From Prorocentrum cordatum (lineage: Eukaryota > Sar > Dinophyceae > Prorocentrales > Prorocentraceae): a DNA stretch of 64,000 nucleotides. Shown here one piece after another: positions 10,991 to 20,883 of this stretch (position 1 is the stretch's first letter; every line of letters begins with the position of its first letter). The stretch lies in assembly GCA_963575745.1 (NCBI GenBank), contig CAUYUJ010011570.1, forward strand, positions 41,001 to 105,000, read 5' to 3'. A program made the position numbers and the translations under genes. The notes under the pieces are model-generated. The model did no database searches. It had not been told where the DNA came from and saw only the letters and a program-made list of their open reading frames with translations.

Positions 10991-11621
10991 CTACCTACTG
11001 GCCTCTTCGGGAAGTGATCCAGGAGTTTCTCGGCCTCGCGCTCGAGCGGGCCCCGATGGGGCCGCCCAATGCATCTTCACTCCGCCCTGGAGGCGGACCC
11101 CGCGAAGCAATGAGTCCTCGAGGTTCGCCTGCGACGGGAAGAAAGCGATGGTCAGCCGCGCCGTCTCCTGCTTGCTTTCCTTCTTCTTGGCCTCGTTGGT
11201 GTTACAGTGCTTCGCATCGATGACTAGGTCGAAGAGCCATCAACATATGATATGTTGATACCGACACCATATCAACACGCGGTGAGCCCTGCTTCTGGAC
11301 CTCGATATCCTTATTGGCTGCATCCTCGATATTCGCGATATCCTGGGCCGTCGCGTGGTGCGCCTGGCCCATCGACTCCATCTGCGTGGAGATCATGCTG
11401 GACTTCGGGGGGATGAACGCGTGGAACACAACTGCGTCCAGGTAGCGAAGGCTCTGGGCGTTGGCCAGGCTCAGCTTGGCGAGCAGGAGGGCCATGTGCA
11501 TCACCTTGCTGCCCTTATCGCCGCCGCCCGTCGCGATCCGCTGGGCCTTGCGCCTGGCGCCTGCCCCGTCGGCCTCGGCGCTCGCCTTCTGCTTTGGGCC
11601 TCGCGCTGGCAGCGCGAACAT
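10991..11621 (-). pseudogene. Frameshifted small dinoflagellate family gene
   Basis: Reading starts at ATG 11621 (protein begins MFALPARGPKQKAS) and runs through a basic, Ala-rich N-terminus. A helical segment follows with MALLLAKLSLANAQSLRYLD and many Gln/Ala/Glu residues to about 11260. The frame then ends at 11202, but a second frame, open from 11236 to the TAG at 10991, continues with clear coding character (LFDLVIDAKHC, then FFPSQANLEDSLLRGVRLQG). Joined, the two halves resemble an abundant family of short hypothetical proteins I recall from dinoflagellate genomes (N-terminal LxKLxLxNAxxxR motif); this recognition is from memory and function is unknown. The frame break coincides with a 21-bp palindrome at 11239-11259. 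A pyrimidine tract and a spliced-leader relic lie upstream on the same strand, suggesting a retroposed or recently broken copy. Confidence 0.5.
11239..11259. repeat. Perfect 21-bp palindrome
   Basis: Arms ATCAACATAT and ATATGTTGAT flank a single G. It sits exactly where the reading frame of the gene on the minus strand breaks, and ATATCAACA recurs about 12 bp further on. Confidence 0.85.
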
Positions 11622-11661
11622 GGCCGAGCAGAGGCGGGACGTGAGACCGACGAACGCGATC

Positions 11662-11725
11662 CTGCAGTTCACTCAGCACGCCAGCCGAGGGGGAAAAGAA
11701 AGGGAGAAACAAAAAAAACGTACAC
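11662..11725 (-). promoter_or_regulatory. Pyrimidine tract with AG: probable cis- or trans-splice acceptor
   Basis: On the minus strand CAG|GTGTACG is followed by eight T, then TTTCTCCCTTTC, TTTTCCCCC and an AG at CTGAG or CTGCAG, 40-50 nt before the ATG at 11621. It could be a 64-nt GT-AG intron or the trans-splice acceptor that receives the spliced leader. Joining at CTGCAG does not keep the upstream ATG at 11761 in frame, which favours trans-splicing. Confidence 0.45.
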
Positions 11726-11767
11726 CTGACAAGATATCGATTGCGGTGCAGTAGTTGCCATGAGGGT

Positions 11768-12000
11768 TCAAGGTCGCGCCTCGCATTTGCCAATCAGATG
11801 GGCCCGCTGGACATGACGCATTGCCGAATCCTTACACGAACACACACTCTCGCAACAGGGACACTGGTTTGTGAAAACGATGAGATCGCAAATGTCGCGA
11901 CTCTTATGATGTGCCATATAATGCTGTTTGCTAGGGGGCCCGACCTTGGTGCCTGGCCACCAGGCGCCTCGAGAGAGGTTGGAAGTTAAGGAGCAGGCCC
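11768..12000 (-). pseudogene. Cys/His zinc-finger fragment, LINE-tail-like
   Basis: The open frame following the spliced-leader relic encodes a segment with CPCCESVCSCKDSAMRHVQR and then HLIGKC before a stop. The pattern CxxC...C...H...H/C is like the zinc knuckles found at the C-terminal end of dinoflagellate LINE polyproteins or related proteins. Only about 75 codons exist and no reverse transcriptase precedes it, because the spliced-leader relic lies immediately upstream. It could instead be a small gene of its own. Confidence 0.35.
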
Positions 12001-12021
12001 CTTGAGCCAAAATGGCTACGG
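12001..12021 (-). other. Spliced-leader (DinoSL) relic in genomic DNA
   Basis: Reverse-complement exact match to the 21-nt core of the dinoflagellate spliced leader (begins CCGTAGCCATTTT, ends GGCTCAAG). In dinoflagellates the leader is added to mRNA by trans-splicing, so its presence in the genome away from SL RNA genes marks a cDNA that was reinserted. The expected SL RNA gene context (GT donor right after the leader, Sm-site) is absent: the leader is followed by GGGGCC. On its 5' side it abuts a GAT repeat (12022-12050). Confidence 0.9.
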
Positions 12022-12900
12022 ATGCTGATGATGCTGATGATGATAAGGAGGAGGATGAAGAAGGGCCCGTTTCCGACAACGCCCCTGCCTGCAGCACCGC
12101 TCATCCCCGACTCGCCAGTGAAGAGGGTGGTGCCGGAGTGGTTGCTGGTGTGGTCGCTGCGCGGGCCCTCCTGCGAGGATCCAGGGTCGAGGGCAGCCCT
12201 AGAGACCCCCTCCCGCCGCGCCGCCTTTCCGAACAGCGCTGGGCCTAAAAGGCGTACAAGTGAATCCCGACTTGCGTGAAGTCCAGATTCCCTTTCGGGC
12301 TTTGCGGCCTCTCCACGCCTTCCCCCCCTGCGCCTCCAGGCAAGTGAACTTGCGGGAGTCTAAAGCAAAACAGCCATCCACGACGTTGCGGGCATTGAGG
12401 GTCGAGGGGTTGGGCGCTCTGCCACCTGTTCGCTGACCCTTTGGAGGCCTCCGCGAGGACCTCCAGCTGAGAGGCCTCAAGAAACCTCTGTGGACCTCGT
12501 GGGGCCCCAGGAGACCTCGAGGGACCGAGCATGCTGCGACCTCCACATGAGCAGCGCTTGGTACGCAAGCAAAGCGAGCCGCCTCAGTGCAAGAGTGCAT
12601 CACGTAATATCACGTCGCAATGCAATTCGCCACGCTAAATCACGTAACCATTGATGTCGGAACCCGGCTTGGGATAAAACAGATTCACCAGCGCGGATCC
12701 TATACAGGATTTGTTCTGCACGGTGGAGGTAATTATCTGGTGCAAGCTATACCGTAGCACCCCGCAGTTGCGAATAAGAGTGAGGGGGCGGCGGGGACGT
12801 CTGCGGTCTGCACGGCTCCGAAGAAGCCCGGCGCAGGCGAACAAAAATTCAAGCCATACACCGAGCCCGCCGCAGGCACCGATTTTTTGTTAAACTAATG
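12022..12900. other. No gene seen; starts with a (GAT)n tract
   Basis: A short GAT/GAG-rich tract (12020-12060) is followed by unassigned sequence with open frames in several phases (for example minus 12199-12603). No domain was recognised. Confidence 0.3.
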
Positions 12901-13090
12901 TAGGTGGGTCGCGGGTTGGGTCGCAGATGGGTCGCGGGTGGATGGGTCGCGGGTGGGTCGCGGGCCAGGTCGCGAGCGGGTCGCGGGTGGGTCGCGAGCG
13001 GTTCGCGGGTGGTTCGCGAGTGGGTCGCGGGGTGGGTCGCGGGTGGGTCGCGGGGTGGGTCGCGGGTGGGTCGTAGGCCGGGTCGCGGGG
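12900..13090. repeat. GGGTGGGTCGC minisatellite
   Basis: Units of about 10-12 bp, GGTCGCGGGTG and variants (GAGC, GGTT, GGCC substitutions), repeat about 17 times. The same word forms the stem of the hairpin at 40599-40642. Confidence 0.9.
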
Positions 13091-13099
13091 ACGACGATG

Positions 13100-13101
13100 A
13101 C

Positions 13102-13145
<44 letters not shown>

Positions 13146-13185
13146 GCAACAGCAACAGCAACAGCAACAACAACAACAACAATAA
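13100..13185. repeat. (CAA)n/(CAG)n microsatellite
   Basis: AAC/ACA triplets with an internal CAGCAA hexamer run. It encodes poly-Gln or poly-Asn only artefactually. Confidence 0.95.
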
Positions 13186-13420
13186 TTTCAAGACTGTTCG
13201 CCCTTATATGCTCGAGTGTCCAATAACGCGTATTTCCCAAACCCTCGATACCCGCCCTCTTCGGCTTCGATCGAACCCCTTTTGGTGGGTATACCCCTTC
13301 CGTGCAGGCCGGGCCCCAGCAAGCGGCGGGGCGGCCGCGGACCGTCGACCTGGCCAGCGGCAGCGCTGATCGGCGGGGCGGCCGCGGACCGTCGACCCGA
13401 CCCCAAGAGGGACGGACAGG
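13186..13420. other. No gene seen; duplicated GGCGGGGCGGCCGCGGACC segment
   Basis: The words CGGGGCGGCCGCGGACCG and TCGACC occur twice (about 13327 and 13375), a short direct repeat of about 48 bp. No coding support. Confidence 0.5.
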
Positions 13421-13424
13421 GGAC

Positions 13425-13520
13425 CGACCACGACGACGACGACGACGACGACGACGTCGAAGACGACGGCGACGACGACGACGGCGACGACGAGCGAAAG
13501 CGAGAGCGAGAGAGAACGAC
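13425..13520. repeat. (GAC)n microsatellite
   Basis: GAC/GACGAA triplets followed by GCGAAAGCGAGAG. The frame reads poly-Asp. Confidence 0.9.
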
Positions 13521-13524
13521 AGCA

Positions 13525-13990
13525 GGGCCATGAAGGGCACGAAGTAGGCCACGAAGGGCGACAGCGGGGACACGAAGGGAATGCGTATGGGGCCACGAAG
13601 AGCGCGAACGAGCGGGGGCCACGAAGTGCAGATAATGCGGGGCCACAGAAGGCAACTATGGGGCCACTGGAGGGTAGCAACTGGGCCACGTAGGACAGTG
13701 AGGGGAACACAAATGGCGACAGCGGGGCCACGAAGGGCATGCACATGGGGCCACAACGGGCGCGACTCCTGGGTGCCTGGGTGTCGGGAGCGCGGCGCTC
13801 GGGCAAATTGCAAGAAATTCCAACGCAAGGCCATTCTTCAGTAAGTTGCAAGCAAGTCTCCAGCGAGAGCGAGACTCCAGAGCGCCGGGAGAGCGATTCC
13901 TGAATGAATTGTAAGGACGTCCCAAGCGAGAGCGCGATTCCTGAATAAAATGCAAAGAAATCTCGGGCGGGAACGGGGGTACACTTTGAT
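13525..13990. repeat. Two degenerate minisatellites (GGGGCCACGAAG and GAGAGCGATTCC types)
   Basis: GGGGCCACGAAGG-like words recur to about 13760. About 50-bp units with GAGAGCGATTCCTGAAT and AATTGCAAGRAAWTC follow to the left edge of element 1. Confidence 0.6.
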
Positions 13991-13993
13991 TGA

Positions 13994-15283
13994 CATGATG
14001 GACCCACGAACCCGGAAAGGGATATAGACATGTGGAGCATGGGCACGTTTTCACGATACCCAACGGGGCAACACCTCACGAAACATCCCACGAGACACCT
14101 CACGAAACATCCCACGAGACACCTCACGAAACATTCCGCGAGACACCTCACGAAACATTCCAGAGACACCCCGCGAAACATTCCACGAGACACCCCACGA
14201 AACATTCCACGACGACAGGCAACCACTCAACCAAGGCGGTGTGGTCGTGCTGGGGAGTGGTCGTGCTGGGGTGTGGTCGTGCTGGGGGGTGGTCGTGCTG
14301 GGGGGTGGTCGTGCTGGGGGGTGGTCGTGCTGGGGGGTGGTCGTGCTGGGGCGTGGTCGTGCTGGGGCGTGGTCGTGCTGGGGCGTGGTCGTGCTGGGGT
14401 GTGGTCGTGCTGTGGTGAGGTCGTGCTGGGGTGTGGTCGTGCTGGGGTGTGGTCTTGCTAGGGTGGGGTCGTGCTGGGGTGGGGTCGTGCTGGGGTGGGG
14501 TCGTGCTGGGGTGTGGTCGTGCTGGGGTGTGGTCGTGCTGGGGTGGGGTGCGTGCTGGGGTGTCGTGCTCGTGCTGGGGTGTGGTCGTGCTGGGGTGTGG
14601 TCGTGCTGGGGTGTGGTCGTGCTGGGGTGTGTGCTGGGGTGTGGTCGTGCTGTGGTGGTCGTGCTGGGCGTGCTGGGTGTGGTCGTGCTCGTGCTGGGGT
14701 GTGGTCGTGCTGGGGTGTGGTCACGAGACACCTCACGAAACATTCACGAAACCGCGAGACACCTCACGAAACATTCCACGAGACACCCCGCGAAACATTC
14801 CACGAGACACCCCACGAAACATTCCACGACGACAGGCAACCACTCAACCAAGGCGGTGTGGTCGTGCTGGGGAGTGGTCGTGCTGGGGTGTGGTCGTGCT
14901 GGGGGGTGGTCGTGCTGGGGGGTGGTCGTGCTGGGGGGCGTGCTGGGGCGTGCTGGGGCGTGGTCGTGCTGGGGCGTGGTCGTGCTGGGGTGTGGTCGTG
15001 CTGGGGTGTGGTCGTGCTGGGGTGGGTGGTCGTGCTGGGGTGTGGTCGTGCTGGGGTGTGGTCGTGCTGGGGTGAGGTGTGGTCGTGCTGGGGTGTCTGT
15101 GATTTATCGATCGGGATTTCAAAAACAAGCGTTTCGCCTGAGACATCCTCAAATTTTAATCCGCCGGCCTCCTTCGACCTCGATATTTATCAGGGAAAGA
15201 ATCCGCCGGCCTCCTTCAAGTTGGGCACGGGGACATTGTTTACATACTAAAAGAGAACCCTGGGCCTTTGCCCTTTCCGGGAA
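13994..15283 (+). mobile_element. Satellite-carrying element with inverted ends, copy 1
   Basis: The left end reads ACATGATGGACCCACGAA then CCCGGAAAGGG (14011-14021). The right end reads AAAAGAGAACCCTGGGCC then CCCTTTCCGGG (15271-15281), the exact inverse of the left 11-mer. Between them are CACGAAACATCCCACGAGAC repeats, a 16-bp array (unit GTGGTCGTGCTGGGGT), a second CACGAAACATTCC block at 14722-14830 and a second 16-bp array, then a unique right module with GTTTCGCCTGAGACATCCTC and CCGCCGGCCTCCTTC twice. No transposase frame exists, so it would be non-autonomous if mobile. No target-site duplication was recognised. The 16-bp period is not divisible by three, so its long open frames are artefacts. 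Confidence 0.6.
14228..15096. repeat. 16-bp GTGGTCGTGCTGGGGT arrays of element 1
   Basis: Two arrays (about 14228-14722 and 14858-15096) with units differing by G/T/C at a few positions and sporadic truncated units such as GTGCTGGGGTGT. A 135-bp CACGAAACATTCC block separates them, so the interior of the element looks partially duplicated. Confidence 0.95.
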
Positions 15284-15454
15284 CAAAAACAATATGCACC
15301 GGTGGGGGGGGGATCAACAATAATTATTCTTCAGAAATGAGAATTCAACAGCAACAGCAACGACAACGCAACGAGCAGAATCCTCACCACGGATCCGCAC
15401 TTAAGCCACGCACCCAGGGACAATGAATGACCGTTCGGCCCCCTCACTCTGATG
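15284..15454. other. Short unassigned stretch
   Basis: Contains a CAACAGCAACAGCAACGACAA tract (15346-15370). Nothing else was recognised. Confidence 0.3.
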
Positions 15455-15467
15455 TAATAAGCTATGT

Positions 15468-15692
15468 GGTGCAATGTCTGTGGAACAAGTTAAGCGGCGC
15501 TGTGGTGCAAGTCATGTGCGGTAAGAGGTGGGGTGCAATATATGTGGTGCGAGCTGCGTGGCGGAAGCTGTATGGTGCCAGCTGTGTGGTGTGAGCTGCG
15601 CAGTGGAAACCAAGTGACGTAAACTGCGTGGTGCCAGCGTGTGGTGCAAGCTGCGTGGTGCAAGCTACGTGGTGAAAGCTGCGTCATGCAAG
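15468..15692. repeat. 14-bp GTGGTGCAAGCTNC minisatellite, locus 1
   Basis: Units such as GTGGTGCAAGCTGC and GTGGTGAAAGCTGC repeat about 16 times with a 14-bp period. Three further loci of the same unit are at 41405-41535, 45825-45925 and 53895-54157. Confidence 0.9.
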
Positions 15693-15699
15693 CTATGCG

Positions 15700-15925
15700 G
15701 CCGCCCAGCGAACGGGGGGCGCCCACGGGCGGCCACGGGCGGGCAGGAGGCAAGACCTCGGCACACCCACCCAGCGCGCGAGGCGCCCACGAGGCGCCCA
15801 CGGGCGGGCACCCGCCAGCGCCCACGGGCCACGGGCCGGTGCGAGGCGAAACCTCGCCAGGCCCCACCCAGGACGAGGGGCCCACGAGGCGCCCACGGGC
15901 GCCCACCACGGCCAACCCGTCCAAT
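15700..15925. repeat. GCGCCCACGGGCGG-type GC-rich minisatellite
   Basis: Words GCCCACGGGCGG, GAGGCGCCCACGAGG and CCACGGGCC recur irregularly. Confidence 0.65.
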
Positions 15926-16545
15926 TCCTGAGATAAGCATCCCGGTAAGACCCCCTAAGTGCTGGCAGCTTCTTGAACAAGAACGGAGGGAACTATTCGA
16001 AATATAGTTGAGGGCCACGGAGACAGATATTGAAGAGGGCGATCAACAAATCTGAGCGACGACGGCGCCCCGGAGCATGACTGGAACCAGGTTTACGAAT
16101 CGTCTCTCAAAGCGGCGCTGCTGCGTGACGGTCCTCACTGGGCATGTCTTAATCCTCATCCTGCAGTGCGCTACGTAACATGACGGCCAGGAGGTAACGT
16201 ATGAACAAGCGCGCACGCAGGGCCGGGAATGAGAGAAGGGGGGGCCCGAAACTGGCCTTCTTTCCGGGGCCGGGGTAGTCCTGGGCTCCGCTTTCCAAAG
16301 GAGGAGGGGGGCTTCCGAAGCTACCCCCCCTCCCGTCGGTCTGTCAGAATTTCAATTTGGGATAGCTCTGGCTGAAGGGGGGGGGCTTCGAAGCTACCCC
16401 CCCGGCTTTTTCTTGTAGCTGATGATCAGCCTGGCCTTATCTTTCCAAAAGCAGCGAGGCTCCGGCACCAATTTCAAGATTCGGGACTTAGGAATAAGGA
16501 TTTGGGGTTAGCATATTAGGGCGGGGGGTCTTAGGAATAATTAGG
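15926..16545. other. No gene seen
   Basis: Contains two similar segments with GAAGCTACCCCCC (16315-16327 and 16389-16402) and G/C homopolymers. No frame over 60 codons of interest. Confidence 0.35.
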
Positions 16546-16549
16546 GTGT

Positions 16550-17745
16550 TACGGCGCTCCTTGGGCTCTCGGTACCATTTGGGGTTTCGGTCTCCTTATG
16601 GCTGCCGTTGCCCATCTGGTTTTCGGGGCTCGCTTTGGGGTGCGGCGCACCTCTGGAGTTCGGCGCCCTTTTGGTTGGTTTGCGGCGCACCTTTGGTGTT
16701 CGGCGCCCTGTTGGTTTTCGGAGCTGTTCTGGGTTTCGGCGCTCATTCGGTTTTCGGCGCTCTTTTGATTTTCGGCGCAATTTAGTTTTTTCGATGCCCG
16801 TTTTGTTTTCGGCGCCCCTTTGGTTTCCAGCGTCCTTGTGGTATTCGAAGCCCTATTGGTTCACGGCGCTGTTTTGGTTTTCGGCTCTGTTGTAAGCGCC
16901 CGCCATTTTGAATTTCGGCACCCGTTTGGTTGTCAGCGCACCTTTGGTTTTCGCCCCCCCTTGGTTTTCGGCGCTAATTTGGTTTTCGGTGCTCTTTTGG
17001 TTTTCGGCGCCGTTTTCGTTTTCGGCCCCCCTTGGTGTTCGGCGCCCCTTGGTTCGAAGCCCTTTTTGTTGTCGGTGCCTCATTGGTTGTCGGCGGCCCT
17101 TTGGCTTTCGGCGGCCCTTTGGCTTTCGACGGCCCTTTGGTTTGCGGCGTACCTCTGGTTTTCGGCGCCCTTTTAGTTGTCGGCGCCGCTCCCGTTTTCG
17201 GCGCCCCTTTGGTTGTCAGCGCATCTTTGGCTTTCGGCGCCCTTTTTGTGATCGGCGCCTCTTTGGCTTCCGGCGCCCTTTTGGGCGCCCTTTTGGCATT
17301 CGGCGCCCTGATGGTGGCGCCCCTTTGGTTGTCGGCGTCCTTTGGTTGTCGACGCCCCTTTGGTTGTAAAAGCCCCTTTGGTGTTCGGCTCTCTTTTGGT
17401 GTTCGGCACCCTTTGATTTCTTGGCGCCACTTTGGTTGTCGTTGCCCGTTTGATGTTTGGCTCCCGTTGTCGTTTTCGGCGCTCGTTTGGTTTTCGGCGC
17501 TTTGCTGATGTTCGGCGCCCTTTTGGATTTCGGCGCCCCTGTGGTTGGCGCCACGTTGGTTTTCGGCGCCCCTTTGGTTTTCAGGGCGGCGCCGCGTTGG
17601 GTTTCAACGCCCGTTTGGTGTTCGGCGCCCTGTTGGTTTCGGCGCCCCTTTCGATATCGGCGCTCGTTTGATCGGCTGCGCCCCTTGGGTTTTCGGCGCT
17701 CCTTTAGATTTCGGCACCCTGTTGAGCGTTCGGCGCCCATTTGTG
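16550..17745. repeat. 1.2-kb minisatellite, TTTTCGGCGCCCYTTTGG unit
   Basis: Variants of an 18-19-bp unit (GGTTTTCGGCGCCCTTTT, GGTTGTCGGCGCC and so on) continue for nearly 1.2 kb with frequent short indels. All frames are intermittently open and give Phe/Gly/Ala-Arg repeats. No flanking gene is associated. Confidence 0.95.
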
Positions 17746-17749
17746 TTTC

Positions 17750-18698
17750 GCGACGACGATGACTGGGGCACGTCAGAAATCGGCCTGAGAGAAAAACGTC
17801 GCCTCGGATGTATACGATACCTATAACAACCTCTGTACGTAAGGCAATCGTTTCGAGGCTGCCGCGCAGGGGTGTACACGATCCCCTCGGCGGAGCCCGC
17901 GACGACCACCGGGCGCGCGAGAATTGAACAAATAGTTTCGCGTCCCGCATAGTCTACTCATCAGCCCCAGGGGGGGCATCATTTGTTAATCACAAGCTGA
18001 CACTGGGGACTCCAGCGTAGTGGAACAAACGATGACACAATCATGAGAATTATGAGATCCGTTTAGCGTTCTCGGATCGGCGTTGGACTCCGCTCACTGG
18101 TGCGCGGAGCGCCCCAGGAGCTCCAGAGCCGATCCGAGAAATCTGCGCGGACCTGCGAGTCTTATGTTTATGTCATTGTGTGTTCCCCGACAGCGTGCGC
18201 AGGGCTCCTGCGAACCACCTTCCACGGAGCCCTGGGAGGAGTCGCTGCCGTCCTGCCGGCGGAGCGCTGGGTCGGGAGGATGCGGAGCTGTCAGCGGTGC
18301 ATTCGGCGCGCGCACGAGAACACCAAGGAGGCACAAACGAGAAAGAAAACGACGAACGCGAGGACGAAGAGCGGACTGATAGGGGAGGAGGGGACAGGAG
18401 GGGAATGATGAACAACGCAGGATGGGACGAAGAGATGAGGGAGGAGCGGGGAGTAGGGAAGAGGAACCAATGAGGAAGGAGGACGTGGTAGGAAAAGGAC
18501 GACTTTGGCTGGATTGCACTAGCTGTCAAGCCTGGTGGAGGGATATGGGAGCTTCAGGTACTCCTCTCATTCATCTCTCTCCTCATCCTCTTCCCTTGGA
18601 GGGCAAGAGGGAGGAGGACTAGCCTAGAATGCTTGATCAGCACATCGCTCAGAACGGGAAAGCTTGCAAAAAGAGGGGAGAGGAATGACTGGAGAAAA
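17750..18698. other. No gene seen
   Basis: Unassigned sequence. About 18080-18165 (GGTGCGCGGAGCGC followed by CGATCCGAGAAATCTGCGCGG) resembles 36800-36900 (GCGCGCGGAGCGC and CGGTTCGGGAAATCTACGCGG), a probable dispersed repeat. GA-rich sequence lies at 18330-18500. Confidence 0.35.
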
Positions 18699-19962
18699 AC
18701 ATGATGGACCCACGAACCCGGAAAGGGATATAGACATGTGCAGCATGGTCACGTTTTCACGATACCCAACTGGGCGACACCCCACGAAACATCCCACGAG
18801 ACACCCCGCGAAACATCCCACGAGACACCTCACGAAACATTCCACGAGACACCTCACGAAACATTCCACGAGACACCCCGTGAAACATTCCACGAGACAC
18901 CCCGTGAACAGGCAACCACTCAACCAGACACACCACGAAACATTCCACGGGGGTGCGACTGGGTGTGGTCGTGCTTGGGTGTGGTCGTGCTGGGGTGTGG
19001 TCGTGCTGGGGAGTGGTCGTGCTGGGGAGTAGTCGTGCTGGGGCGTGTCGTGCTGGGGCGTGGTCGTGCTGGGGCGTGTGGTCGTGCTGGGGTGAGGTCG
19101 TGCTGGGGTGTGGTCGTGCTGGGGTGTGGGCTGTGGTCGTGCTGCTGGGGTCGTGCTGGGGTGGTGTGCTCGTGCTCGTGCTGGGGTGTGGTCGTGCTGG
19201 GGTGTGGTCGTGCTGGGGGTGGTCGTGGGGGTGGTCGTGCTGGGGTGTGGTCGTGCGTGCTGGGGGTGGTCGTGCTGGGGTGTGGTCGTGCTGGGGCGTG
19301 GTCGTGCTGGGGCGTGGTCGTGCTGGGGCGTGGTCGTGCTGGGGCGTGGTCGTGCTGGGGTGAGGTCGTGCTGTGGTGAGGTCGTGCTGGGGTGTGGTCG
19401 TGTTGGGGTGTGGTCTTGCTGGGGTGGGGTCGTGCTGGGGTGGCGTCGTGCTGGGGTGTGGTCGTGCTGGGGTGTGGTCGTGCTGGGGTGGGGTCGTGCT
19501 GGGGCGTGGTCGTGCTGGGGTGTGGTCGTGCTGGGGTGTGGTCGTGCTACGGTGGGGTCGTGCATTTCGCTCGAGACATCTTTCCGAAATTCAGCGAAAT
19601 CCTAGAATAACAAACGAATTAGTCGAGACATCCTCGAAATTCCTGCGCGAGGAGCGCTTTTCCGTGTCGCGGTCGGCTCTGCAAAACCAGCGTTTCGCTC
19701 GAGACATCCTCAACAAATTCTGAAACCAAGCGTTTCGCTCGAGACATCCCCAACTCTGCAAAACCAGCGTTTCGCTCGAGACATCCTCAACAAATTCTGA
19801 AAAACAAGCGTTTCGCTCGAGACATCCTCAAATTTTAATCTGCCGGCCTCCTTCGGCCTCGATATTTATCAGGGAAAAAATCCGCCGGCCTCCTTCAAGT
19901 TGGCACCGGGGGACAGGTTTACCCACTAAAAGAGAACCCTGGGCCCCCGCCCTTTCCGGGAA
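18699..19962 (+). mobile_element. Satellite-carrying element with inverted ends, copy 2
   Basis: Left CCCGGAAAGGG is at 18717-18727 and right CCCTTTCCGGG at 19950-19960, in the same order as copy 1. It holds seven CACGAAACATYCCACGAGAC units (18780-18950) and a 16-bp GTGGTCGTGCTGGGGT array (18960-19562). It then has an extra run of GTTTCGCTCGAGACATCCTC motifs (19565-19830) not present in copies 1 and 3, before the common right module. The flanking sequences AGGGGAGAGGAATGACTGG and CAAGCGATTGG show no clear target duplication. Confidence 0.6.
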
Positions 19963-20150
19963 CAAGCGATTGGTGAGGACTAGGAAAGGCAAGGAGGAGG
20001 GAAAGAACAGATACTCTTACTTTCTTTGGACTCGGATACGGACTGTGCTCTTCACTTCAACTGGTCCGAAGAAAACGGGTTAGCGAGCAAGGTCGAAGTG
20101 GATGAAGGGCACTAGCGCAGTGAGCACAGAGGAAGGGAGACGACTGGAAG
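19963..20150. other. Short unassigned stretch
   Basis: Purine-rich and without a recognised gene. Confidence 0.3.
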
Positions 20151-20154
20151 GGGA

Positions 20155-20395
20155 GTAGGAGGAGGAGGAGGACGAGGAAGGAGAGGAAGAGGAGGAAGGC
20201 ATGAGGAGGGAGGGGGAAAGGAGAGAAAGAGAGAGAGAGAGAGAGAAACGAAAGAGAGAGATAGAGAGAGAGAGAGAGAGAAACAAAAAAAAGAGAGAAC
20301 AAGCGAAAGCGCTGAGAGGGAGGAAAAAGAGAGAGAGAGAGAGAGAGAGAAAGAAACAGAGATTCGAAGGTCCTCGACCCCCCCCCCCCCCCAGA
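20155..20395. repeat. (GA)n purine tract ending in poly-C
   Basis: GAGAGAGA runs with GAAA interruptions, then CGACC and 14 C residues near 20378-20392. Confidence 0.9.
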
Positions 20396-20883
20396 ACAGT
20401 TGAGATCACCAAATATCCAAAGCAAGAACGCGCCTCGCCACGCGAGCCACGAGACAGGGCAGCAGGAGTCTCGCGAGGACAAGGAGGGATGGGGAGGGAA
20501 GCATCGCGTCGCACCCCTTTTCCCTCGTCCGCGGCTCCCCCGTTCTGAGCAGGCCCGAGAACTCTGCCGCTCTAGCGTGGGCGGCCGCGGCATGTTTGAG
20601 AGAGTGGCTTGCTGGGGCCCTCGTGGGCCATCTGGGGGGGCGGGGGCCCTCTCGGGGGCGTCGCGGGCCGTCCTGCAGCGCCGGATCGGAAGCAGGAGGG
20701 AAGGGGGAGGGAAGGGAGCGAAGGAGGCAAGGGGGGGAGAGGGGGGGGGCGAGGATGGGGGGGGGAGAAGTGGGGGAGGAGGGGAGGAGGGAGGAGGTGG
20801 GCTTCTAGGGATGCCGCCATCGCGTGGCGACACACATCGTATGCCCCCCCCCTGACATTGCCCGGCGGCGCGACCAACAGGAA
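20396..20883. other. No gene seen; G-rich 20690-20805
   Basis: Includes a strongly G-rich purine tract (GGAGGAGGGGAGGAGG words). The minus-strand frame 20057-20887 is low complexity. Confidence 0.35.

Noticed and set aside
12001-12021. SL RNA gene
   Set aside because: The leader is not followed by a GT donor, Sm site or tandem repetition, so it is a relic and not an SL RNA template.
14228-15323. Long open frames (for example 360 codons plus) across the 16-bp arrays
   Set aside because: The repeat unit has no stop in any frame and its length is not a multiple of three, so several frames are open by construction. The peptides are only rearranged VVLGCGRAGVWSCWG-type repeats.
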